From Leptospira sp. GIMC2001 (GTDB lineage Bacteria; Spirochaetota; Leptospiria; Leptospirales; Leptospiraceae), in the NCBI RefSeq assembly GCF_028462125.1, contig NZ_CP115468.1:2199097-2263096 (forward strand): a DNA stretch of 64,000 nt, written 5' to 3'. Shown here piece by piece: positions 8,279 to 15,563 of this stretch; the first letter of the stretch is position 1, and each line of letters starts with the position of its first letter. The notes beneath the pieces are model-generated. The model saw only the letters and a program-made list of their open reading frames with translations, had not been told where the DNA came from and did not search any database. Both the position numbers and the translations under genes were made by a program.

Positions 8279-9795
8279 TGACCTATTCTCGTTATATTTT
8301 ATTCTTTGTAGGAATGCTTGGATTTTTTATAATTTCTGCAAGATCTATTACAGGAGCAAAATTATTAGAACTGAGATTGAATATTCAAAAAGATCAAATC
8401 ATGAACTACGAACTTTCTTCTCATGCGCTGAGATCTAAACTAAGGCAAGTATTTCTTGACAAAGATGATTTTGAAAATGAAATAAAAATTAATATATTAG
8501 AAAGTTCTATATTAAATTCAGGTGATCAAAATGTTGAAGTGAATTTGACTTCCTGGGATCTGGCTGGAATTCAATTGGTCAATGGAGTCAGGTTACTGAG
8601 CCTAAAAAAACCAGTAAAAATTGTAGATGATCAGAGAAATACATTGATGCTACAGTTTGCTTTCCAACAGGAAAGAATTAGAAAATACCAAGTAGCTCAC
8701 AATCAATATGATGTATTAGAGAATTCACTAAATTCCGATTCTGAAGAGGCTGCCTTTGTCTATTTACATAATGCATTTTGTATTGCAATGATCGGCAATC
8801 ATGATTTAGCAATTGCTAAACTAGAGAATGTGATTAGTTCTTTTCCTGGAAGTCACTATTCAAAAAATGCTAAATTATTAATTTCTTTAATTCAAGAATC
8901 CAAATCGAAAGCAAAAAAAATCAAATCAGATAAACAAGAACCAAGTATCTATGCCAATAACTTATTTTCAAATGGAAATTACGAAGAGGCTATCAAAGTA
9001 TTAGATAGCCTTCCAAATCCTACTCCAGATCTATCTTTTATTCGGGCGAGAAGTCAAGAAGAACTAGGCAAGACATCAGATGCAGTAAAAAACTATCTCG
9101 TTCTCGCTAATCAGAAATCCAATCGGGATATAGCTGTAAAAGCTAACAGAAGACTTATGCTAATCGGAAATTTCTATCAGACAAATACAGAATTGGTTGA
9201 AGTAGCTTCTCGAAACGCTATAAATCTAAATGACACACAAGCTCTAAAGAAAGTAGAAATCGGGAAAAAATTAACTCAGGAATCAAAAATTATTAAAATA
9301 CTGAGTGATCCCAATGCAAATTTAGAAATCGATGCAGAGACTCTAAAAGAATTAAAATTAGAAGTCGAGGCAACTACCAATGAAATGCAAAAAGAAAAAG
9401 AAGAACTAAAAACCGTAATTCAAACCTCAAAAAAGGAAGAAGTCTCAGTTGAGATTCAAATCCCAACCGACCTTAAAATAAAAATTACTTTAAAAGATGG
9501 GCGAGTCATTTACGCAAATTCTATCAATCAATCACAGGATTTTTTAAATATTGAAACAAATAATTTCCCGATTCGAACACCAATTCGAAATCTAAAACAG
9601 ATTCAATCTAGTCGAGGAAATTCAGTTCAATCAGAAAATTATTTAGTTTTGACCGATATTTCTGGAGTAAGAAAACAGATTACGGAAATCACAAATAAAG
9701 AGGATGCTCTTCAGCTAATTTCTAAAAAATCAGATGAGATGATTAAGGCAGAATTGAACCATTCGAAAATCAAATCAATTAGTCTAGTCAGGTAA
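8278..9795 (+). CDS. Exported TPR-like protein, 505 aa
   Basis: The protein opens with an uncleaved or cleavable signal (YILFFVGMLGFFIISARSITG). The middle (about 155-330) is helical with TPR-like pairs, for example GNHDLAIAKLENVISSFPGS and FSNGNYEEAIKVLDSLPNP. A Lys/Glu-rich coiled-coil stretch (about 340-400) follows. The C-terminal 100 residues contain KITLKDGRVIYANSINQSQD, a short beta unit like those in the 337-aa protein divergent from the phosphatase. Its ATG overlaps the stop of the phosphatase gene (TAATG), so it may sit in the periplasm as an accessory of that sensor; this is inference from context. No enzymatic motif is seen. Confidence 0.75.
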   Translation: MTYSRYILFFVGMLGFFIISARSITGAKLLELRLNIQKDQIMNYELSSHALRSKLRQVFLDKDDFENEIKINILESSILNSGDQNVEVNLTSWDLAGIQLVNGVRLLSLKKPVKIVDDQRNTLMLQFAFQQERIRKYQVAHNQYDVLENSLNSDSEEAAFVYLHNAFCIAMIGNHDLAIAKLENVISSFPGSHYSKNAKLLISLIQESKSKAKKIKSDKQEPSIYANNLFSNGNYEEAIKVLDSLPNPTPDLSFIRARSQEELGKTSDAVKNYLVLANQKSNRDIAVKANRRLMLIGNFYQTNTELVEVASRNAINLNDTQALKKVEIGKKLTQESKIIKILSDPNANLEIDAETLKELKLEVEATTNEMQKEKEELKTVIQTSKKEEVSVEIQIPTDLKIKITLKDGRVIYANSINQSQDFLNIETNNFPIRTPIRNLKQIQSSRGNSVQSENYLVLTDISGVRKQITEITNKEDALQLISKKSDEMIKAELNHSKIKSISLVR

Positions 9796-9813
9796 TTTGA
9801 AAATTATAGGAAT

Positions 9814-10137
9814 TTAAGGTAGATCTTTATCCGAACTAAAAATTGTAAAAAATTTATCTAAAGATGAAAGCTTCAAAATGACCAAAACATCAGGATTCAC
9901 ATTTAAAAGATAAAAATTGCCTTCTTCGGTTTTCATTCTTTTTTGTAGATTGGCGAGTAAAGCTATTCCTGAAGAATCCAACAGCTTAATATTGATCATA
10001 TCAAAAACAAGGGAATCAATTCCATCGTCGACTAGCTTGTGAATCTCTTTCTTAATAGCTGGTGCAGAATAAATGTCTAATGCCCCTTCGAATCTAATAA
10101 CAGTGTGATTTTTGATTTTATTGACTGTAAAGCTCAT
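9814..10137 (-). CDS. STAS-domain anti-sigma factor antagonist
   Basis: This is a 107-aa single STAS domain. The loop with the usual phosphoserine site reads KLLDSSGIALL, matching the (D/S)SSG(I/L) signature of SpoIIAA/RsbV proteins. I start it at the second ATG (MSFTVNK) because GGAGGA lies about 10 nt upstream of it; that purine run itself lies inside the six-codon extension from an earlier ATG at 10155. It is a likely substrate of the SpoIIE phosphatase at 6740. No RsbW-type kinase or sigma factor is adjacent, so the rest of the partner-switching circuit lies elsewhere. Confidence 0.85.
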   Translation of the reverse strand: MSFTVNKIKNHTVIRFEGALDIYSAPAIKKEIHKLVDDGIDSLVFDMINIKLLDSSGIALLANLQKRMKTEEGNFYLLNVNPDVLVILKLSSLDKFFTIFSSDKDLP

Positions 10138-10193
10138 AGAATTTCTTTCCTCCATTTCATATATTCGGAAAATATTGTAAAGAAATTATTAAA

Positions 10194-10391
10194 CTAGTTT
10201 GCTTTGGAAAATTTGGTTTGGAGCTTTTTTAGAAGTTCGGTGACGGCTTGGTTGTAGCCATCATAGCCTCCCTTGTCATACTGATTCAAATTCTTATAAT
10301 CAAGTTCGCTCATTTCCAGTAACATTTTGTTCAGTTCTGTCTCGAAAAAATCCTTTCTAATGTATATCCGATCAAATGTCTTGGGGTGCAT
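10194..10391 (-). CDS. Small hypothetical protein, 65 aa
   Basis: A 65-aa charged protein, mostly helical in appearance (FFETELNKMLLEMSELDY, then AVTELLKKLQTKFSK), with no signal peptide or membrane segment. The frame lies 56 bp upstream of the STAS gene on the same strand and diverges from the PAS-GGDEF gene, which supports its being a real gene. I do not recognise the family. An adaptor or modulator for the adjacent STAS protein is possible but rests only on position. Confidence 0.55.
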   Translation of the reverse strand: MHPKTFDRIYIRKDFFETELNKMLLEMSELDYKNLNQYDKGGYDGYNQAVTELLKKLQTKFSKAN

Positions 10392-10445
10392 GGACTATCA
10401 TTCTCAACAATACTTATGAGAATCAAGAAATTTTTATTATCTTAG

Positions 10446-10473
10446 TTGAATATCTATTACCTAATGTTATACT
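10446..10473 (+). promoter_or_regulatory. Candidate sigma-70 promoter for the PAS-GGDEF-EAL gene
   Basis: TTGAAT and TATACT are separated by 16 nt, with the predicted transcription start about 15 nt before the ATG at 10495. It lies in the 103-bp divergent gap. Confidence 0.5.
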
Positions 10474-10494
10474 AGCCTACGGAAACGATGTAAA

Positions 10495-11793
10495 ATGAAT
10501 ATCCTAATCTTGGATGAAAGCTCGAAAAATGCTGAGAGAATTAAAACTGGTCTGATAGATGCAAATTTGGTTTTTAAGCTTGAAATTGGAATAAATTGGG
10601 AATCAGCAATCGAACTTTTACAAACGCAAGTTTGGAGTTCAATCGTCTGCAATGAGAATTTTGCTCAAAAACCATGGAAAGATCTTTTATTATATATCCG
10701 AAAGATTTTTCCATCTACCAATCTTACTTTTATTGTTGAAAAAGATTTCAAAAATAGCTTAGAAATACTTAAAGCTGGTGCAGATGACATTTTGTATCTA
10801 GATGATCTGGAACGATTCTCATATATTTTAAAAAGAGAAATCTATTCTCAGAAGGAAGCCGAAAGAAAGGGATTACTCCTAACTCAATTGGAGAACTCAT
10901 TTAGAGAAATTCAATTTCAAAAGTTCTCACTCGATCAAGCGGCAATAGTTTCAATATCTGATAAAGACGGAAATCTATCCTATGTTAATGATAAATTCTG
11001 TAAAATATCGGGATATAAAAGAGAAGAGGTCACAGGCAAATCCCATAGAATTTTAGATGCTAATTCCCATGATTCAATTTTTTGGGATAATTTCTACTCA
11101 ACGATTTCAAACGGAAAAGTATGGAATGGTGAGATAAAAAACAAAAAAAAAGATGGTTCTTATTACTGGGTTGATATGACTTTAGTTCCATTTATAGATG
11201 CATCAAACAAAGCATATAAATATGTAGCAATTCAATTCGATATTACAAACAGAATTCTTGCTGAAGAACAATTAACCCGAGATGCATTCTATGATCCGTT
11301 GACTGAATTGCCTAATAGAGCATTATTTCTAACCAAGATTGAACAACAGATATTCAATCGTAACATCAATCGAAATATAAAAATTGCTATTGTCATTATC
11401 AATCTAGATCGGTTCAAGAGAATCAATAACTCTATGGGTTTTTATGCAGGTGATCTACTAATCAATCGACTTAAAGAAATATTCGTTAGTTTAGAAACCA
11501 ATATCTTGATATCAACCGCAAGATTAGGAGGAGATAGCTTTGGTTTTCTTCTTAGTGGAACGGAATTAGACAAAATCCTTGTTCAACAATTTATTGATCA
11601 GATTAAAACCATCCTTGAGCGCCCAATTCAAATTTTGGATAAAGAAATTTTTGTTACCTTTTCTTCTGGTGTGGCTTTTCTTGGAGAAGGTGGAAGTGAC
11701 GGAGAAGAACTTGCAAAGAATGCAGAAATTGCAATGTTTCAAAGCAAAGAAACTTCTAAATCAGATTTAGTTTTTTTCATACAAGTATGTTAG
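10495..11793 (+). CDS. Receiver-like / PAS / degenerate GGDEF part of a c-di-GMP protein (5' part of a frame-split gene)
   Basis: This 432-aa frame contains a receiver-like fold (about 1-120) in which the phospho-acceptor region reads SSIVCNENF with no Asp, a PAS domain (about 145-255, with SISDKDGNLSYVND and GYKREEVTGKS), and a GGDEF domain whose signature is LGGDSF instead of GGDEF, so cyclase activity is doubtful. The frame ends abruptly after SDLVFFIQVC, at the point where GGDEF proteins pass into the EAL linker. One extra T in the T7 tract at 11771-11777 restores a continuous product (VFFHTSMLEDIQ) with the following EAL frame, giving about 715 aa in total. It may be a pseudogene, a sequencing error or a slippage-decoded gene. 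Confidence 0.75.
   Translation: MNILILDESSKNAERIKTGLIDANLVFKLEIGINWESAIELLQTQVWSSIVCNENFAQKPWKDLLLYIRKIFPSTNLTFIVEKDFKNSLEILKAGADDILYLDDLERFSYILKREIYSQKEAERKGLLLTQLENSFREIQFQKFSLDQAAIVSISDKDGNLSYVNDKFCKISGYKREEVTGKSHRILDANSHDSIFWDNFYSTISNGKVWNGEIKNKKKDGSYYWVDMTLVPFIDASNKAYKYVAIQFDITNRILAEEQLTRDAFYDPLTELPNRALFLTKIEQQIFNRNINRNIKIAIVIINLDRFKRINNSMGFYAGDLLINRLKEIFVSLETNILISTARLGGDSFGFLLSGTELDKILVQQFIDQIKTILERPIQILDKEIFVTFSSGVAFLGEGGSDGEELAKNAEIAMFQSKETSKSDLVFFIQVC
11771..11777 (+). other. T7 tract at the frame break between GGDEF and EAL parts
   Basis: Seven consecutive Ts at the exact junction. Eight Ts would fuse the upstream and downstream frames into one canonical GGDEF-EAL reading frame. 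Homopolymers of this size are typical places for sequencing indels, phase variation or polymerase slippage. Confidence 0.7.
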
Positions 11794-12641
11794 AAGACAT
11801 ACAAAAAAAAATGGTAACGTACAACCATTTAAAAAGAGACATCAACGACAATAGGATCCTTACGTATTTTCAACCTATAGTAAACTTGCGGACAATGGAA
11901 TTACTGGGTTGGGAGGCACTCGTTCGATGGAACCATCCTGAGCGGGGAATTCTTTCTCCTTACTTTTTTTTAGAAGAGGCGGAAGAATCTGGACTAATCA
12001 ATCGAATTTCCGAAATTGTAACTGCTCAAAGTTTTGATTTTTACAGAACTTGGGTAACAAGTGATTCGAATAATCCTGACTTTTTTCTAAGCCTCAATCT
12101 TTCCTCTTCTCAGTTTCAAAATCAAAATATTGCAGAAGCGTTTGAAGCTATGGCTGCTTCATACAATATTCCGAATAATCGAATCCATCTAGAAATAACG
12201 GAAACGGTGGCGATGGTCAATTCACAAGAAACGATACAGCATTTGTACAACTTACGAGAAAAGGATTTTCATATTTCTATGGATGATTTTGGAACTGGAT
12301 ATTCATCTCTTGCATATCTAAAAGAATTCCCAATGAATACAATCAAGATCGATAAATCCTTTGTTGATAACATCCAAAGTCAAGAAAGAGACCTTGCACT
12401 TTTGGATACAATACTCATTCTCGCGAGTTCGCTTGAATTATCAGTAATTGCCGAAGGCATAGAATCTAAGGATCAGTTTGAACTGCTCCGAGCAAGAAAT
12501 TGTTATGCCGGTCAGGGGTATTATTTTTCCAAACCTATATCCAGAGAAAAGGCTCTGGATTTCATGAAGGAAAATTTAAGTTCTGATAAAAAAATCATTG
12601 TCAGCATCAACGAGTCGATTCCAAGCTTAGATGACAAATAG
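11787..12641 (+). CDS. EAL-domain c-di-GMP phosphodiesterase part (3' part of a frame-split gene)
   Basis: The 284-aa frame is a complete EAL domain with all usual catalytic motifs: TYFQPIV, GWEALVRWNHP, LNLSSSQF, LEITET, MDDFGTGYSSLAYL, KIDKSFV, VIAEGIE and GQGYYFSKP. EAL enzymes hydrolyse cyclic di-GMP to pGpG. The frame overlaps the end of the PAS-GGDEF frame by 7 nt and no Shine-Dalgarno precedes the ATG at 11787, so I read it as the C-terminal half of one 10495-12641 gene broken at a T7 tract. If the break is real, independent translation would need re-initiation. It is followed 8 nt later by the M48 protease gene. Confidence 0.8.
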   Translation: MLEDIQKKMVTYNHLKRDINDNRILTYFQPIVNLRTMELLGWEALVRWNHPERGILSPYFFLEEAEESGLINRISEIVTAQSFDFYRTWVTSDSNNPDFFLSLNLSSSQFQNQNIAEAFEAMAASYNIPNNRIHLEITETVAMVNSQETIQHLYNLREKDFHISMDDFGTGYSSLAYLKEFPMNTIKIDKSFVDNIQSQERDLALLDTILILASSLELSVIAEGIESKDQFELLRARNCYAGQGYYFSKPISREKALDFMKENLSSDKKIIVSINESIPSLDDK

Positions 12642-12649
12642 GAGTCAGT

Positions 12650-13426
12650 ATGAGATTCAATTTTCTAGTTATTTTACTTGCTTTGCTCATTTTAGAATGT
12701 TCAACAACACCGCTCGGTAGACGACAACTTATTTTAAATGATGATTCTACCCTAAATGAAATGGGAGAAAAAGCCTTCAATGAAATGAAGACTACAATAC
12801 CCATAGAAAAAAGCCCAGCTATCAACAACTATGTAAAATGCATTTCTTATGCATCGATCAAAGAGGCAACTGACACAACTGGTGTGCAAACATGGGAAAT
12901 CGTTGTATTTAGAGATTCTGCCGTGAATGCTTTCGCTCTACCAGGCGGAAAGATTGGAGTATACACTGGCATACTTCAAGTAGCAAATTCCGCAGATAAA
13001 CTTGCAGCTGTAATTGGTCATGAAATAGCTCATGTTATAGCTAGACACGGCAATGAGCGTGTTTCACAATCTATGGTTGCAAGTGGAGGCATGGCAGTGC
13101 TTCAAGGTTTCGGAGGAGAGGCCGCTGCAGGCATCCTGGGAGCTGGCGCACAATACGGAGTTATTCTACCTTTCTCTAGAAAGCATGAGAGTGAAGCTGA
13201 TGTGATTGGTCTTGAGATCATGTCGAAAGCTGGATTTGATCCGCAAGCCAGTGTTTCTCTTTGGCAAGGGATGGCAGCTTTAGGTGGGGATAAACCTCAT
13301 GAATTAATGTCTACACATCCATCAGATGACACAAGAATCAAAGAATTGCAGGACAATATGCCAGCAGCTCTCGCAAACTACTCAGCTGCAAAAAGCCAAG
13401 GTAAGACTCCGAACTGTAAAATCTGA
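12650..13426 (+). CDS. M48-family metalloprotease lipoprotein
   Basis: The 258-aa precursor has a lipoprotein signal ending in LILEC (Cys17), so the mature enzyme should be lipid-anchored facing the periplasm. The zinc site is HEIAH (124-128), with the third ligand Glu182 in HESEAD, as in M48 peptidases such as LoiP and BepA that take part in outer-membrane protein quality control. AGGAG precedes the ATG by 5 nt. It follows the EAL frame by 8 nt and precedes a bidirectional terminator. The length matches single-domain members without a TPR tail. Confidence 0.9.
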   Translation: MRFNFLVILLALLILECSTTPLGRRQLILNDDSTLNEMGEKAFNEMKTTIPIEKSPAINNYVKCISYASIKEATDTTGVQTWEIVVFRDSAVNAFALPGGKIGVYTGILQVANSADKLAAVIGHEIAHVIARHGNERVSQSMVASGGMAVLQGFGGEAAAGILGAGAQYGVILPFSRKHESEADVIGLEIMSKAGFDPQASVSLWQGMAALGGDKPHELMSTHPSDDTRIKELQDNMPAALANYSAAKSQGKTPNCKI

Positions 13427-13463
13427 TCGAAAGGTATCTGTATAAATAAGATTTTCTTAATAT

Positions 13464-13503
13464 AAAAAAAGGCGCACTCTCCAAGGAGTTAGCGCCTGTT
13501 TCA
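13464..13503 (-). terminator. Rho-independent terminator between convergent genes
   Basis: The outer stem GGCGC/GCGCC (13471-13475 and 13492-13496) has an inner CTCC/GGAG helix. Read leftward it is followed by seven Ts, serving the MORN lipoprotein gene. Read rightward the tail is weaker (TGTTTC), but it may also end the protease transcript. Confidence 0.75.
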
Positions 13504-13546
13504 TTATTTCTGCTTTAGCAAAAACAGATTGGTTTAACAATAACCT

Positions 13547-14140
13547 CTATTCACAACTAAGTTTTCTTGCATCCACTTTGCAATTTCTTGTTTTTCCATT
13601 GTCCACTAATGTTCCAGTTCCAGTACTACCATTACCAGAAAAATTTCCAGTGAGGACTTTACCGTCTTTGAAGGTATAAACACCTGGTCCAGTAATTTCA
13701 CCATTTTTAAATTCACCTGCGAATTTATCTCCGTTGCTGAAATTATAAATACCCTTACCATTTCTTGCATCTTTTGAATAGGTTCCGCGAAAAGACTCAT
13801 TTCCAGAATATTCAAATCCACCTTCACCTTCACGCATATCATCTTTAAAATTTCCAGTATAGGTGTCTCCATTTTCATAGACGTATACCCCAAAACCATT
13901 TACACAATCCCCTTTGATGCAACCTTTTTTATTGGAAGAAGTTTTATTGGATGGTCCCGATGTTTTTTCGTCTGGGTCTTCTGCATCCATTTCACCAACA
14001 CTTCTATCCTTCTCCATAGAATCTTTAGCTTCATTATCTTCAACACTAGGTCTTCCATCTTGTGTATCCTGACTTGCACAAAAGCTAAGTCCGAAACCAA
14101 GGATAAGAATAAAAACAAATTTAAAAACTTTTAGAATCAT
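13547..14140 (-). CDS. MORN-repeat lipoprotein
   Basis: The 197-aa precursor has a hydrophobic signal with lipobox LSFC (Cys about 21), then an acidic Ser/Glu/Asp-rich linker (about 25-75), then four to five MORN repeats, for example YENGDTYTGNFKDDMREGEG, YSGNESFRGTYSKDARNG and FSNGDKFAGEFKNGEITGPG. MORN repeats form a beta-sheet rod and mediate binding to lipids or proteins. A C-terminal pair of cysteines (CKVDARKLSCE) could form a disulfide, and another pair (CIKGDC) precedes the repeats. No enzymatic domain is present. It is a single-gene unit with its own terminator. Confidence 0.85.
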   Translation of the reverse strand: MILKVFKFVFILILGFGLSFCASQDTQDGRPSVEDNEAKDSMEKDRSVGEMDAEDPDEKTSGPSNKTSSNKKGCIKGDCVNGFGVYVYENGDTYTGNFKDDMREGEGGFEYSGNESFRGTYSKDARNGKGIYNFSNGDKFAGEFKNGEITGPGVYTFKDGKVLTGNFSGNGSTGTGTLVDNGKTRNCKVDARKLSCE

Positions 14141-14207
14141 GAAATGAATCCCCCAAGGTAAAATTTTCCTTTCATTAGAAAAAACGTCAAACGAAAATGC
14201 AATAAGA

Positions 14208-14236
14208 TTGGATAGTATTTTGAATTATATTACTAT
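14208..14236 (+). promoter_or_regulatory. Candidate sigma-70 promoter of the receiver-kinase gene
   Basis: TTGGAT and TACTAT are separated by 17 nt. The predicted transcription start is near 14243, 18 nt before the ATG at 14261. Confidence 0.45.
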
Positions 14237-14260
14237 TGGCTTTTCGGGATATTAATTCGA

Positions 14261-15403
14261 ATGGAAAATGAAGACACGATCGAAGGATCAAAGAAAATTC
14301 TTGTTGTTGAAGACGAGACAATCATAGCAATCAATATATGTAATGCACTCCAGCAGTTTGGTTACAAAACCGAATATGCAATCTCCGGAGAAAAAGCTCT
14401 TCAGTCTATTCCCGATTTTCAACCAGATCTAATCTTAATGGATATTATGCTAGGAAGTGGTATGGATGGAATAGAGACTGCCGAAAAAATCCATCAAGAT
14501 TCTGACACACCGATTATTTACCTAACTGCTTATTCGGATCAAAATACACTCAAAAGGGCAAAAATCACTGATCCTTTTGGATATATTATCAAACCATTTC
14601 ATAGTCGAGAACTTTATATCTCAATTGAAATGGCAATATACAAAACTCAATCCTTAAGAGCTTTTAGAGATATGCAAGATCGACTATTTGAATCCCAAAA
14701 GATGGAGTCGTTAGGAATACTTTCAAGTGCGATTGCTCATGAAATCAATAATCCCCTTATGAGTATTATGAATTTTTCTTTACTTGGAGAATCTAAAGCG
14801 AAAGCAAGTTCCAATCATGATTTAGAACATTTTTTTGAAACGATCAAAAACGAATCAGATAAAATTTCACTCGTTGTCAAGAATTTGGTGAATTATGCTA
14901 GAGAGGATAAGGATTATTTTCTTACAACTTCTTTTGTAGATTTGGTTGTAGAAGCAAAATCTTTATTTCGTCAATTGTTACTTCGAGATGGAATCGAAAT
15001 TGTCTGTAATTTCGAGGACAACGTTCCCGACATTTACTGCAAAGTCCAGAAAATCAAGCAAGTTCTCATCAATCTGATAAGTTTCTCCAGAATTTCTGCC
15101 TTACAAAGCGAAAATCAAGACAACAAATTTATCAATATCACAATACGAAAAATACAAAAAAGAAATGAAGACTATATTGAATTTGTGATTCGGAATTCTG
15201 GAACAGGACTTCCCATTAAGGAAGAAAAAGATAAGAAAAAATCCTCCCCTCTGTATGAAAATAGCTATTCACTGAGCAACTTAGGATTCTACTTAAGCGA
15301 AGGAATTATCAAGGAACATGGAGGTATAATCAATAGTTCACCACCCGGAGAGGAATCAAAAATCCTAATTGAACTGCCAGTTCAACAGAAAAAAATGGCG
15401 TAG
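14261..15403 (+). CDS. Receiver domain fused to a histidine kinase with an altered ATP site
   Basis: The 380-aa cytoplasmic protein has an N-terminal receiver (ILVVEDE, phospho-acceptor D61 in LILMDIML, T/K residues in YLTAYS and IIKPFH, K111), then a HisKA domain with AIAHEINNP (H160) and an HATPase_c domain. In the latter the N box reads INLISFSRIS where an Asn is expected at the Phe, and the G1 box reads RNSGTGLP where DxGxG is expected. HGGIINSS and the G2 region are recognisable. ATP binding may therefore be weak or lost, and the protein could act mainly as a scaffold or phosphatase. No TM helix is present and no partner regulator is adjacent. Confidence 0.85.
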   Translation: MENEDTIEGSKKILVVEDETIIAINICNALQQFGYKTEYAISGEKALQSIPDFQPDLILMDIMLGSGMDGIETAEKIHQDSDTPIIYLTAYSDQNTLKRAKITDPFGYIIKPFHSRELYISIEMAIYKTQSLRAFRDMQDRLFESQKMESLGILSSAIAHEINNPLMSIMNFSLLGESKAKASSNHDLEHFFETIKNESDKISLVVKNLVNYAREDKDYFLTTSFVDLVVEAKSLFRQLLLRDGIEIVCNFEDNVPDIYCKVQKIKQVLINLISFSRISALQSENQDNKFINITIRKIQKRNEDYIEFVIRNSGTGLPIKEEKDKKKSSPLYENSYSLSNLGFYLSEGIIKEHGGIINSSPPGEESKILIELPVQQKKMA

Positions 15404-15490
15404 AGAGAAGGGCGGATCAACTTCATCAGACAATAGAAAAATTCAAGCGATTCATTAGCTTTGAGTAATTAAAATACAGGATTCAAAAAA

Positions 15491-15519
15491 ACAATAACCA
15501 TTTGCTTTTTTTCTATAAT
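15491..15519 (+). promoter_or_regulatory. Candidate promoter upstream of lptD
   Basis: A consensus TATAAT at 15514-15519 lies about 45 nt before the GTG start. The -35 region (near 15491-15496) is poor. Weak evidence overall. Confidence 0.3.
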
Positions 15520-15563
15520 GAAAAATCTTCGACTATGTCCACTAGAATAATCAAATCCTAAAT

